10,163 nucleotides of DNA from Firmicutes bacterium UBA5500 (GCA_002427055.1 DIPA01000081.1:9037-19199); one strand, 5' to 3'; counted from the first letter of the stretch, positions 1 to 7,158 are shown. Translations and numbers: made by a program. The notes: generated by a model from the sequence alone, not told the origin.

Positions 1-2
1 GA

Positions 3-917
3 GAACATCAGGTACGCGCTGTACATCGCACTAGTTTCGCTCAAATTGTGGCTGCGTTAAGGCAGGCCGATTTGTTTATCAGTGGCGGTGGAGGCTTGCT
101 GCAAGATGCAACCAGCAACCGTTCGTTACTCTATTATCTCGGGCTCTTAACTCTGGCTCGTGGTCTAGGCTGCAAGACAATGGTTTATGCAAATAGCATT
201 GGGCCGATAAAGCGCACCTGCAACAAAAGGCTGGCCTGCTACGTACTAGAAAAGACGGACTTCATCACAGTGCGAGACCAGCTATCGCTAAATCTGCTGG
301 CAGAGCTGGGAGTGCATAAGCCGCAGATACAGCTCACGGCAGACCCTGCCTTGCTCTTGCCCTCACCGGTAGTAGCACCAGAGGAGCGTGTGATCGCGCT
401 AGCAGTGCGTGAATGGCCTAGTCAACATGACTTCCTGATGGAAATAGCAATTGCTGGTCGGCGATTGGTACAGGATGGGTTTTCAATCCTGCTTATTCCG
501 TTTCATTTCGCCCGCGATCTGGCCGTGTCGCAGCGTCTAGCGCAGGAGATTGGAGCGGGTGCCAGCTGTCTGATGCAGGCGCAGAGTTTTGATGACCTAG
601 TGATTGGATTGGCTCGGTCTGAAGTGGTAGTGGCTATGCGTTTGCATGCCTTGATAATGGGGGCCGTTTGCAATCGTCCGCTTATAGGAATTAGCTATGA
701 CCCCAAGATTGAGGGATTCCTGCAGAGTGTTGGTCAGCCTATAGCCGGTTCCACAGCTGACTTGCAGGCAGATCACCTGTACGAGTTGGTGTTGGCTGCT
801 TACAACCAGCGGGTTGAAGTCAGGAGCAACTTGGCCGAACAGTTAGTGAAACTACGCCAATACGCCGACAAGAATGCCATCATAGCTACCAGCCTAGCCG
901 GAGGGGAAAGAGCATGA
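3..917 (+). CDS. csaB: Polysaccharide pyruvyl transferase CsaB (5' end outside the window)
   Basis: This is the 3' part of a CsaB-type pyruvyl transferase, which moves pyruvate from phosphoenolpyruvate to a sugar of a wall-associated polysaccharide; in Bacillota the ketal-pyruvylated polymer binds SLH domains of S-layer proteins. The frame is open from base 3, giving 304 visible residues, so about 60 N-terminal residues of a protein usually near 360 are missing. The GTG at 48 lies inside the gene and is not the start. Visible family marks are the glycine-rich FISGGGGLLQD stretch (visible residues about 25-35), the ANSIGPI segment, the VRD and ADPALLL motifs, PFHFARD, and the MRLHALI motif with R213 and H215 of the visible part, followed by ISYDPKIEGF near the C terminus. 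The TGA stop overlaps the ATG of the next gene in an ATGA junction, so the two are probably translationally coupled. The assignment rests on motif recognition; the exact sugar acceptor is unknown. Confidence 0.9.
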   Translation, partial: EHQVRAVHRTSFAQIVAALRQADLFISGGGGLLQDATSNRSLLYYLGLLTLARGLGCKTMVYANSIGPIKRTCNKRLACYVLEKTDFITVRDQLSLNLLAELGVHKPQIQLTADPALLLPSPVVAPEERVIALAVREWPSQHDFLMEIAIAGRRLVQDGFSILLIPFHFARDLAVSQRLAQEIGAGASCLMQAQSFDDLVIGLARSEVVVAMRLHALIMGAVCNRPLIGISYDPKIEGFLQSVGQPIAGSTADLQADHLYELVLAAYNQRVEVRSNLAEQLVKLRQYADKNAIIATSLAGGERA

Positions 918-1681
918 CAGCACGTATAGACATATTAGGCTGCCCGGTAGATGTTCTGACTATGGAAGCGGCAGTTCAACGCATCGCGGAGTGCATAAAG
1001 CGGCAGGAGAACTGTCAGGTGGTGACGGCTAATGCCGAGATTCTTTATTCAGCACAGCACGATCCCGGCCTTTTCTTGACACTGCATGATGCTAATATAA
1101 TAACGGCCGATGGTATGGGGGTAATCTTGGCCTCGCGTATCTTGAGTCGGCCTCTGCCGGAGCGAGTAGCTGGCGTAGATTTGGTGCATAGCCTGGCTCA
1201 GCGTGGGGTGCGAGCCGGCTGGCGTTTTTACTTGTTAGGTGCTACACGGGAGGTGCTGGACCTGGCTACGCAACGGCTGCAAGTACTCTATCCCGGCGTG
1301 CAAATTGTGGGCAGTCATCATGGCTATTTCCGCCCGGAGGAAAACACAACCATACTAGCCAGCATTAAGGCCAGTTCGCCCGATATTCTGCTAGTTGCTA
1401 TGGGCGCTCCCAAGCAAGACAAATGGTTGCACGATAATTTAGGTAAGAGTGGCGCCGCAGTAGGCATTGGGGTAGGTGGAACTTTTGATATCTTGGCGGG
1501 CAGCGCACAGCGAGCACCACTGTGGATGCAACGCCTTGGCTTGGAGTGGCTTTTTCGACTTTGGCAGCAACCAAGCCGTTGGCGACGCACACTAATGCTG
1601 CCAAAATTTGTTTGGGCTGTGCTTTGGCAACGTGTTAGGAATCGCAAGGACGCATCGGCGAAGCGCCCGCATAAGGGATAA
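914..1681 (+). CDS. tagA: WecG/TagA/CpsF family (GT26) glycosyltransferase
   Basis: This 255-residue protein has the usual length of the GT26 family, whose characterised members (TagA, WecG) transfer N-acetylmannosamine or a related sugar to undecaprenyl-diphosphate-GlcNAc on the cytoplasmic membrane face. The family's conserved Thr and Asp appear as VVTAN (T38) and TADGMG (D66), matching the catalytic-site positions known in TagA. Further family blocks are LPERVAGVDLV, YLLGATREV, HHGYF, LVAMGAPKQDKWL and GVGGTFDILAG. The C terminus from about residue 215 is rich in Arg, Lys and Trp, which fits the membrane-associating tail of the family. The ATG at 914 follows a GAGGGGAAAG ribosome binding site and overlaps the csaB stop by 4 nt. 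The pairing with csaB suggests synthesis of a secondary cell wall polymer (inference). The sugar specificity cannot be read from the sequence. Confidence 0.93.
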   Translation: MTARIDILGCPVDVLTMEAAVQRIAECIKRQENCQVVTANAEILYSAQHDPGLFLTLHDANIITADGMGVILASRILSRPLPERVAGVDLVHSLAQRGVRAGWRFYLLGATREVLDLATQRLQVLYPGVQIVGSHHGYFRPEENTTILASIKASSPDILLVAMGAPKQDKWLHDNLGKSGAAVGIGVGGTFDILAGSAQRAPLWMQRLGLEWLFRLWQQPSRWRRTLMLPKFVWAVLWQRVRNRKDASAKRPHKG

Positions 1682-1686
1682 CATTG

Positions 1687-1692
1687 AGGAGG
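1687..1692 (+). promoter_or_regulatory. Ribosome binding site of the PspC-domain gene
   Basis: A perfect AGGAGG lies 9 nt upstream of TTG 1702. It decides the start codon in favour of TTG 1702 over the upstream in-frame TTG 1684. Confidence 0.8.
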
Positions 1693-1701
1693 GGATGGGG
1701 G

Positions 1702-2202
1702 TTGAATAAACGACTTTACAAAACGAATGAAGGAGCTATGGTGGCAGGCGTTTGTGCCGGCCTAGGCGAGTATTTTGGCATAGATCCCACGCTTATTCGT
1801 CTAGGGTTTGTAGTTCTAACATTCATGGGTGGTAGCGGTCTTCTGGCCTATATTGTGGCTGCGATAGTCATACCCGATAAGGCATGCGTAGATAACAAGT
1901 GGCGCCCAACCGGTGACGACGGTCTCTACTATGACAAGACTACTGTCGACGACGGTAGTTCTGGCTCTGCAGACGATGCTACGCAGGACGGAAATCCACC
2001 TTCTGCTTCCAGACCGCAGGTTTTGCATCAAGGTAATGGCCAGGCATTGCTAGCCTATATCCTGATTGGCATTGGTAGTTACATGCTCTTAGATAGGTAT
2101 GTGAACTGGTATCGTCTAGCAAGTCGCTTACGTCCTTTTTGGCCGGCAGCTTTGGTTATCTTGGGACTTATTATCTTAGTCAATAACTCACGAAAAGCAT
2201 AG
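1702..2202 (+). CDS. PspC-domain membrane protein with a C-terminal two-helix region
   Basis: This 166-residue protein carries an N-terminal PspC domain (about residues 3-60): the opening KRLYKTNEGAMVAGVCAGLG, then EYFGIDPTLIRL and a hydrophobic helix at about 34-58. A polar, acidic linker rich in Asp, Ser and Thr follows (about 62-113). The C terminus has two more hydrophobic stretches (about 115-131 and 147-161) separated by a basic RLRPFWP segment, resembling the LiaF/DUF5668-type membrane regions of envelope-stress proteins. The start is set at TTG 1702 because AGGAGG at 1687-1692 lies 9 nt upstream; an earlier in-frame TTG at 1684 would put that ribosome binding site inside the gene and lacks one of its own. 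It is the last gene of the csaB-tagA operon, beginning 20 nt after tagA. PspC proteins respond to membrane or envelope stress in other bacteria; the role here is inferred from the domain and neighbours only. Confidence 0.85.
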   Translation: MNKRLYKTNEGAMVAGVCAGLGEYFGIDPTLIRLGFVVLTFMGGSGLLAYIVAAIVIPDKACVDNKWRPTGDDGLYYDKTTVDDGSSGSADDATQDGNPPSASRPQVLHQGNGQALLAYILIGIGSYMLLDRYVNWYRLASRLRPFWPAALVILGLIILVNNSRKA

Positions 2203-2221
2203 AGGCCAGGATCCAACTAGC

Positions 2222-2250
2222 AAAAAAAGCGCCATTATGGCGCTTTTTTT
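2222..2250. terminator. Bidirectional intrinsic terminator between convergent genes
   Basis: Two perfectly complementary 14-nt arms (left arm AAAAAAAGCGCCAT, right arm ATGGCGCTTTTTTT) flank a single T. In RNA the working hairpin would be a GCGCC-based stem with a small AT-rich loop, followed by seven U on either strand because the left arm begins with seven A. It lies 20 nt after the PspC-domain gene on the plus strand and 37 nt after the rnj stop on the minus strand, so it can end both convergent transcripts. Confidence 0.92.
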
Positions 2251-2286
2251 ATTCCCATATCCAACTTCTCAATGCTCATCTCTCAA

Positions 2287-3948
2287 CTACACTTCCATAA
2301 TAATCGGCAGAATCATGGGGCGACGTTTGGTGCGTTCATAGAGGAAGCTGCCCAATACGTCTCTGGCCGCCGACTTGAGCGCCGACCATTCTGTTATTTC
2401 ACCTTGTAAGCAGTTCTGTATGCTGGTACGTACCTGCTCTTCGGCCTGGGCGATCAGATCTTCAGATTCCCGTACATAAACGAAGCCACGCGTAATGATG
2501 TCCGGCCCGGCCTTGATGGTGCGCGTATTCTTGTCGATAGTCACTACCACAACTAATACACCATCGAGTGATAGCTGTTGCCGATCGCGCAGCACCACGT
2601 TGCCTACATCACCAATGCCTAAGCCATCCACTAAGACAACTCCTGCCTGGACGCGGCCTGTTATATGAGCCCCAGCGGAATTAAACTCCAGAATATCTCC
2701 ATTAGTGATCGTAAATACGTTATCGCGTGGAACGCCCACTTCTTCTGCTAAGTTAGCGCAAGCTGTAAGATGGCGATATTCACCGTGAAATGGCACTACA
2801 TAACGGGGGCGCACAAGATTCATCAAGAGTTTGAGCTCTTCTTGACTAGCATGTCCCGATACGTGCACATCGGCCGTGCCTTGTGCAATTACATGGGCAC
2901 CGGCCCGTGACAGCCCATCGATGACTCGATTGACCAGTTTCTCATTGCCGGGAACAGGTGTAGAAGAAAGAATGACCGTATCTCCCGGCACGATGTTAAC
3001 TCGGTTATGGCTTTGCTTGGCCATACGCGTTAGACCTGACAATGGTTCGCCTTGGCTACCGGTAGAGAGAATGAGCGACTTATGGGCCGGTATGCGGCAG
3101 ATTTCTTCCGGTTCAACATAAATGTTTTCCGGATAATTGAGATACCCGAGCTCCGAACTAATACGTACATTATTGACCATACTACGGCCGATTACAGTTA
3201 CTTTGCGACCATACTCTTGTGCCGTATCGAAAGCTTGTTGGATGCGATGGATGTTAGATGCAAAAGATGCGATGATAATACGATCCCGCGTCTTGTTGAA
3301 GATAGCATCGAAGGTTCTTCCTACAACACGTTCTGATGGTGTATACCCGGGGCGATGGGCATTAGTAGAATCACAGAACAGAGCCAATACGCCTTTTTGA
3401 CCGTATTCAGCTAACGTATGATAATCGGCAACCTTGCCATCGACGGGAGTTTGGTCGAATTTGAAATCTCCGCTATGAATGATCACTCCCACGGGTGTTT
3501 CTATGGCCAAGGCTACGCCGTCCGGAATGCTATGGTTCATACGGATGAAGCGTATTTTGAAATTCTTGCCCAAGGAAATCTGTTCACCGGCACTAATTTC
3601 GCGTGTCTTCGCCTGCAACCCATGCTCCTCTAGTTTGCCCTGCAAAATACCTAAAGTTAGACGGGTGCCATAAACTGGTACGTCCATTTCTTTGAGAACA
3701 AAGGGAACTGCCCCGATGTGATCTTCATGTCCATGGGTGAGTACGATCCCGCGCACTCTCTGCCGATTCTCGATCAAATAAGAAATGTTGGGGATGACGA
3801 AATCAATGCCGAGCATTTCGTCCTCCGGGAATTTGAGACCGGCGTCGATGACAATAATGTCATTACGACATTCCACGGCAAACATGTTCTTGCCAATCTC
3901 GCCGATCCCTCCTAAAGGAATCACTTGTACTGTTGTATTATTTGCCAC
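2287..3948 (-). CDS. rnj: Ribonuclease J
   Basis: This 553-residue protein is a full-length RNase J, a cytoplasmic metallo-beta-lactamase/beta-CASP nuclease with 5'-to-3' exonuclease and endonuclease activity in mRNA decay and rRNA maturation of Bacillota. The N terminus has the typical PLGGIGEIGKNM. The zinc-binding motif THGHEDHIG gives H72, H74, D76 and H77; H139 (MNHSIPDG) and D161 (HSGDFKFDQTPVDG) complete the metal site. Also present are STNAHRPGYTPSE, the beta-CASP region with SGHAS, the PFHGEYRH motif, and a complete C-terminal domain ending in RRPMILPIIMEV. The start is GTG at 3948-3946, giving MANNTTVQVIPLGG; an AGAGGTAAG sequence (minus strand, 3965-3957) lies about 11-12 nt upstream. 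The family length of about 555 agrees. The gene stands alone, convergent with the PspC-domain gene and divergent from ftsE. Whether it corresponds to J1 or J2 of Bacillus cannot be decided from one copy. Confidence 0.97.
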   Translation of the reverse strand: MANNTTVQVIPLGGIGEIGKNMFAVECRNDIIVIDAGLKFPEDEMLGIDFVIPNISYLIENRQRVRGIVLTHGHEDHIGAVPFVLKEMDVPVYGTRLTLGILQGKLEEHGLQAKTREISAGEQISLGKNFKIRFIRMNHSIPDGVALAIETPVGVIIHSGDFKFDQTPVDGKVADYHTLAEYGQKGVLALFCDSTNAHRPGYTPSERVVGRTFDAIFNKTRDRIIIASFASNIHRIQQAFDTAQEYGRKVTVIGRSMVNNVRISSELGYLNYPENIYVEPEEICRIPAHKSLILSTGSQGEPLSGLTRMAKQSHNRVNIVPGDTVILSSTPVPGNEKLVNRVIDGLSRAGAHVIAQGTADVHVSGHASQEELKLLMNLVRPRYVVPFHGEYRHLTACANLAEEVGVPRDNVFTITNGDILEFNSAGAHITGRVQAGVVLVDGLGIGDVGNVVLRDRQQLSLDGVLVVVVTIDKNTRTIKAGPDIITRGFVYVRESEDLIAQAEEQVRTSIQNCLQGEITEWSALKSAARDVLGSFLYERTKRRPMILPIIMEV

Positions 3949-4137
3949 GCTTATTACTTACCTCTTTCTAATAAAAAATCGTATGGTTGATTGTCTTTTA
4001 GGATCCGCATCAAATATCCTCGTTAAAGTCAACAACCCTAGGCTAGTCTTGCCTAGTGTTGCCACCGTTCGCCCCCGGTAGGCACTCAAGAGTACGTTAG
4101 CCTATTCTAGCACATTTCCTCGAGAACTAGAAGTTAC

Positions 4138-4267
4138 AGGAATTCAGCTTCCCTATGCGCCAAGTAAATTTCCTTTAAAAAGCAACAGAAATCGGCAGTT
4201 TTAACAAGGAATCATTGGGGTATGTGTCGAAGTTGCGTGAGTACAGGAGTTTGACCAGCAAAATTCG
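4138..4267 (+). repeat. Three copies of an AGGA-N16-(T)CG motif upstream of ftsE
   Basis: AGGA occurs at 4138, 4207 and 4245; exactly 20 nt after the first base of each lies CGC (4158), TCGA (4227) or TCGG (4265). Two copies are preceded by TAC (TACAGGAATT and TACAGGAGTT), the middle one by AAC. The second and third copies match best at the distal part (TGTCGAAG and ATTCGGCAAG); the first is the weakest. The fixed spacing in a non-coding leader suggests a repeated binding site or degenerate element, but the conserved bases are few and chance is not excluded. Confidence 0.35.
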
Positions 4268-4342
4268 GCAAGAAGAGCGAATCTTCATTTGCAGAGTGTA
4301 GGTTATTATGGTGCAGAGAACTGTGTCTGCAGAAAGCAGAAT

Positions 4343-4348
4343 TATAAT
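4343..4348 (+). promoter_or_regulatory. Possible -10 element for ftsE
   Basis: A perfect TATAAT lies 36 nt before the ftsE start codon, a suitable distance for a leader with a ribosome binding site. No acceptable -35 hexamer is found 16-18 nt upstream and no extended -10 TG is present, so this is a weak call; TATTAT at 4304-4309 is an alternative. Confidence 0.25.
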
Positions 4349-4384
4349 GCAAGAGTGGTACATGCGAGAAAGAAGGTGGTTGGC

Positions 4385-5071
4385 ATGCTCGAACTCTATG
4401 CCATTTCGAAAATATACGGTAACGGGGTCGTAGCTCTACGGGATGTTGACTTGAAAGTTGAGAAAGGGGAGTTTGTATTCATTGTTGGCCCCAGTGGAGC
4501 CGGCAAGACAACTCTAACACGTTTACTATTAGCCGAAGAGAAGCCGACTAAAGGCCAGATAATTGTCAACAAAAAAGTCGTCAATAACTTGAGGCGTAAC
4601 GAAATTCCCTATTTAAGACGCCAGATAGGAACTGTCTTTCAAGACTTCCGTCTGATGAATAACTGGACAGTTGAAGAGAACGTGGCATTTGCCATGAAAG
4701 TCATTGAGGCTTCGCGGCGTTCCATTCGTAAACGAGTGCCCGAAGTATTAGATATGGTAGGTTTATCTAGTAAGGCTAAGCATCTGCCGACACAGCTTTC
4801 GGGTGGCGAGCAGCAGCGAGTAGCATTGGCGCGGGCAATCGTTAATCAGCCTTATGTACTGTTAGCTGATGAACCGACAGGCAACCTGGACCCTGAAACT
4901 GCGTGGGGTATAATGAACATTTTGCAGGATATCAATGCCCAGGGCACCACGGTACTTATGGTCACTCATGCCAAGAATATTGTAGATGCAATGCGCAAAC
5001 GAGTAGTGGCACTTGAAGCAGGGCGCATTGTGCGTGACGAGTACAGGGGGGCTTACGGGAATGAAGATTAG
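4385..5071 (+). CDS. ftsE: Cell division ATP-binding protein FtsE
   Basis: This 228-residue ABC ATPase has exactly the usual FtsE length. It sits on the inner face of the membrane with FtsX and, by ATP hydrolysis, drives the conformational change that switches on an extracytoplasmic wall hydrolase. Motifs in order are Walker A GPSGAGKT (35-42, K41), Q-loop Q86 in VFQDFRLM, the ABC signature LSGGEQQR (138-145), Walker B VLLADEPTG (158-166, D162 and E163), the D-loop NLDP and the switch histidine H195. The start is ATG 4385 (MLELYAISKIYGNG), which matches the family N terminus and is preceded by GAAGGTGG 5 nt upstream; an in-frame TTG at 4289 would add 32 residues unlike any FtsE. The gene overlaps ftsX by 11 nt, which fits coupled translation of the two subunits. 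It is first in the ftsE-ftsX-peptidase cluster and divergent from rnj. Confidence 0.97.
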   Translation: MLELYAISKIYGNGVVALRDVDLKVEKGEFVFIVGPSGAGKTTLTRLLLAEEKPTKGQIIVNKKVVNNLRRNEIPYLRRQIGTVFQDFRLMNNWTVEENVAFAMKVIEASRRSIRKRVPEVLDMVGLSSKAKHLPTQLSGGEQQRVALARAIVNQPYVLLADEPTGNLDPETAWGIMNILQDINAQGTTVLMVTHAKNIVDAMRKRVVALEAGRIVRDEYRGAYGNED

Positions 5072-5948
5072 AACTTGGGGCTTTTTTAGCGGACAAGCCT
5101 TCAGTAGCATGCGGCGCAACAGCTGGATGACCATTGCTTCCATAGGCACAGTGGCAGTGACTATGATTGTGTTGGGCGTTTTCTTGTTGCTTGCCGCCAA
5201 CCTTACTCATTGGGCCGGTAGCATTGAGTCGCAGGTAGAGATCTCGATCTATCTGCAAGACGAGATTACGCGTGAGCAGGTTGACGAGTTGGCTCAGAAG
5301 TTTACCCAACTGGAGCAAGTGGCTGTAGTCAAGTATGTCAGCAAAGAAGAGGCGCTATTAAAAATGCGCGATTGGTACGGTGAAAATGCTGACTTTCTAG
5401 CTGGGTTAGAGCTTGATAACCCTCTACGTAATGGTTTCAAATTAACTACACATCGTCCGGACCAGGTGTTGGATCTCGCACCTACCTTGCGCACGTATGA
5501 CGGCGTGGCTGAGGTGCAATATGGCCAGGGCATGGTAGAACAGCTATTTGCGGTTACCGGTGTACTACGGGTAGTTGCTTTAGCGCTCATGATTGGTTTA
5601 GCGGCAGCGGCCACTTTCATTATCGCTAATACGATACGCATCACCGTGTTTGCGCGTCGACGTGAGATTAACATCATGAAATACGTCGGAGCCACGGATT
5701 GGTTTATACGCTGGCCCTTCGTCATTGAAGGGATGACGCTTGGCCTTATCGGTTCTCTGGTTGCAGCCGGCTTAATTGCCTGGTCTTATCAGGCGTCTTT
5801 TGCCAAGCTAGTCATTTCAGTGCCGGTTATACCTCTTGTTAATCCTTGGCCATTTTTGTTGGGCATCGTCGGTTGGCTGGTTTTGATTGGTACAACCCTA
5901 GGCGTAGTAGGTAGTACGGTTTCTTTACGCCGTTTCTTAAGGGTTTAG
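5061..5948 (+). CDS. ftsX: Cell division membrane protein FtsX (permease-like)
   Basis: This 295-residue protein has the FtsX plan: a cytoplasmic N terminus (MKIRTWGFFSGQAFSSMRRN), TM1 at about 23-46, a large extracytoplasmic loop (about 47-165), TM2 at about 168-190, the cytoplasmic RRREINIMKYVGATDWFIR motif (199-217) typical of the FtsX/MacB core, TM3 at about 219-241, a short outer loop, TM4 at about 263-285 and a basic tail (LRRFLRV). The extracytoplasmic loop contains the ISIYLQDEIT strand and VKYVSKEEAL segment seen across Gram-positive FtsX proteins and is where the partner hydrolase docks. The start is ATG 5061, inside the end of ftsE and preceded by AGGGGGG 9 nt upstream; an upstream in-frame start at 5013 would add 16 residues encoded within ftsE and lacks family support. 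The peptidase gene 43 nt downstream is the likely partner. Confidence 0.96.
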   Translation: MKIRTWGFFSGQAFSSMRRNSWMTIASIGTVAVTMIVLGVFLLLAANLTHWAGSIESQVEISIYLQDEITREQVDELAQKFTQLEQVAVVKYVSKEEALLKMRDWYGENADFLAGLELDNPLRNGFKLTTHRPDQVLDLAPTLRTYDGVAEVQYGQGMVEQLFAVTGVLRVVALALMIGLAAAATFIIANTIRITVFARRREINIMKYVGATDWFIRWPFVIEGMTLGLIGSLVAAGLIAWSYQASFAKLVISVPVIPLVNPWPFLLGIVGWLVLIGTTLGVVGSTVSLRRFLRV

Positions 5949-5977
5949 GTTTTACTTCATATATTAGCTCGTGAGGA

Positions 5978-5984
5978 AAGGAGG
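5978..5984 (+). promoter_or_regulatory. Ribosome binding site deciding the M23 peptidase start
   Basis: AAGGAGG lies 7 nt before TTG 5992. The longer reading from GTG 5971 would contain this site inside the coding region, so TTG 5992 is preferred; it also gives a clean signal peptide. Confidence 0.8.
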
Positions 5985-5991
5985 GAAAGAT

Positions 5992-7137
5992 TTGAAGTGT
6001 TTTCGGCAGGGCGCAACCGTTGGTCTAGTACTGTTGCTCGTTATGGCTATGGCTTTACCTGCTGTTGCCGGTGATCTGGCTAAACAGCAGGCTGAATATG
6101 AGAGAGTACAAAAAGAGATTGCGCAAATTGAGAAGCGTATTAATACTAACAAGCAACAGTCCAAGAGCGTGAGCAGTGAAATAAGCCGCTTGGATAAAGA
6201 GATCTACCAAGCCGAGGAGCAACTTAGTTACTTAGAGACGCGTCTTAGAACAACTGATCTGGAAATCAAGGCTACTGAGAAGGATTTGGCTGATGCTGAA
6301 GAGAGATTAGATTTTAGGCAGGATATGCTAAAAACCCGTCTGCGTGCTCTTTACGAGCGGGGGAGTGTAAGTTATTTGGAAGTCCTTTTCAATGCCCGTA
6401 GCTTCAGCGACCTGATTAACCGAATAGGTTTGTTGCAGCGCGTCGTGGCGCAAGACGTTACTGTGGTAGATTCTATCAAGACGGAAAAAGTTCGTATTGA
6501 AGAGCAGAAGCATGTGCTAGATACTAAGCGTGCAGAATATGATGTTTTGTATCGGGAAACGGATAGTAATCGTAATGCTATCGAATCCCGTAAAGCAGAT
6601 CGTACTAAGTACCAGACTAAGCTAAAAAATGACCGTGCCGAGTTGGAGAAGAGCCTGGAAGAGTCTGAGCAACGTCAACAGGCACTGGCGGAACTCATTA
6701 GGGAGGCGCAAGGTAGTAACCCTAATTCTAGTCAGGGCACCGGTCAATACGTTTGGCCAACCCCTGGTATTACTAAGATAAATTCTTGGTATGGTCAGCG
6801 TAACGATCCATTCACAGGCAAGAAAAAGTTTCATTATGCTATCGATATTGGTGCGCCAATGGGAGCCAAAATAGTGGCAGTTGACTCGGGTACAGTCCTT
6901 TATTCCGGCTGGATGACAGGCTATGGGAAAGTTGTGATCATAGACCACGGCAATAACAGGGCAACGTTATATGCACATACCTCGGTTCTCATGGTCAGTA
7001 ACAACCAGAAAGTAACAAAGGGGCAACAGATTGCCAAAGTGGGCTCCACCGGTTGGAGTACCGGGGCACACTTGCACTTTGAATTCCGGGTAAATGGGGT
7101 TAGGAAAAACCCGCTTGACTATGTAAAGAGGCCCTAA
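5992..7137 (+). CDS. Secreted coiled-coil M23 peptidase, probable FtsEX-controlled murein hydrolase
   Basis: This 381-residue protein has a signal peptide (residues 1-27, basic start, hydrophobic core GLVLLLVMAMALPAVAG, likely cut after AVA or AVAG), a long coiled-coil region (about 28-238) and a C-terminal LytM/M23 domain (about 255-381). The coiled coil includes RLRALYERGSVSYLEVLF and FSDLINRIGLLQRV (about 117-151), the hallmark of EnvC/PcsB-like FtsX partners. A Ser/Asn/Gly-rich linker (240-252) precedes the M23 domain. The domain keeps the zinc ligands H281 and D285 (HYAID) and H362 (HLH), with H329 (YAH) and H360 as the remaining active-site histidines, so it should be an active endopeptidase on peptidoglycan, unlike the degenerate E. 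coli EnvC. The glycine of the usual HxGxD motif is alanine here. Its position directly after ftsEX supports control by that complex (inference). No lipobox is seen. Confidence 0.93.
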   Translation: MKCFRQGATVGLVLLLVMAMALPAVAGDLAKQQAEYERVQKEIAQIEKRINTNKQQSKSVSSEISRLDKEIYQAEEQLSYLETRLRTTDLEIKATEKDLADAEERLDFRQDMLKTRLRALYERGSVSYLEVLFNARSFSDLINRIGLLQRVVAQDVTVVDSIKTEKVRIEEQKHVLDTKRAEYDVLYRETDSNRNAIESRKADRTKYQTKLKNDRAELEKSLEESEQRQQALAELIREAQGSNPNSSQGTGQYVWPTPGITKINSWYGQRNDPFTGKKKFHYAIDIGAPMGAKIVAVDSGTVLYSGWMTGYGKVVIIDHGNNRATLYAHTSVLMVSNNQKVTKGQQIAKVGSTGWSTGAHLHFEFRVNGVRKNPLDYVKRP

Positions 7138-7158
7138 ACTAGTAGAAAGAACATATAC

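Larger units (their letters stand above)
3949..4384. other. 436-base divergent intergenic region (rnj / ftsE)
   Basis: No convincing gene lies here. On the rnj side are short inverted repeats that would fall in the rnj leader: AGGAT/ATCCT (4000-4004 and 4016-4020), CTAGGC/GCCTAG around a 7-nt spacer (4038-4056), and an imperfect stem between about 4056 and 4085 (ACCG/CGGT core). A TTGACT-like minus-strand -35 sequence occurs at 4032-4027, but I see no good -10 at the right distance. On the ftsE side are three related AGGA-N16-(T)CG motifs (4138-4267), listed separately, and TATTAT (4304-4309) and TATAAT (4343-4348) sequences. Small frames reading into this region lack ribosome binding sites and recognisable products. 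Confidence 0.6.

Noticed and set aside
48..917. GTG at 48 as the true start of the first gene
   Set aside because: The frame is open upstream to base 3, no ribosome binding site precedes 48, and CsaB proteins carry about 75 more residues before this point.
2876..4081. Several plus-strand frames of 65-98 codons antisense to rnj and its leader
   Set aside because: They overlap the conserved RNase J frame or run out of it, and none shows a family motif or a proper ribosome binding site.
4251..4256. TTGACC as a -35 element for ftsE
   Set aside because: No -10-like sequence lies 16-18 nt downstream (AGAGCG or GAGCGA there); the hexamer falls inside the third copy of the AGGA motif.
4862..5318. 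Two minus-strand frames of 112 and 118 codons across the ftsE-ftsX junction
   Set aside because: They are antisense to strongly conserved FtsE and FtsX sequence, and their translations are low-complexity, Lys/His/Pro-rich and unrecognisable.
5294..5725. Minus-strand open frame of 143 codons inside ftsX
   Set aside because: It lies wholly antisense to a well-supported ftsX, has no recognisable domain and no ribosome binding site that I can see; it reads as a shadow frame.
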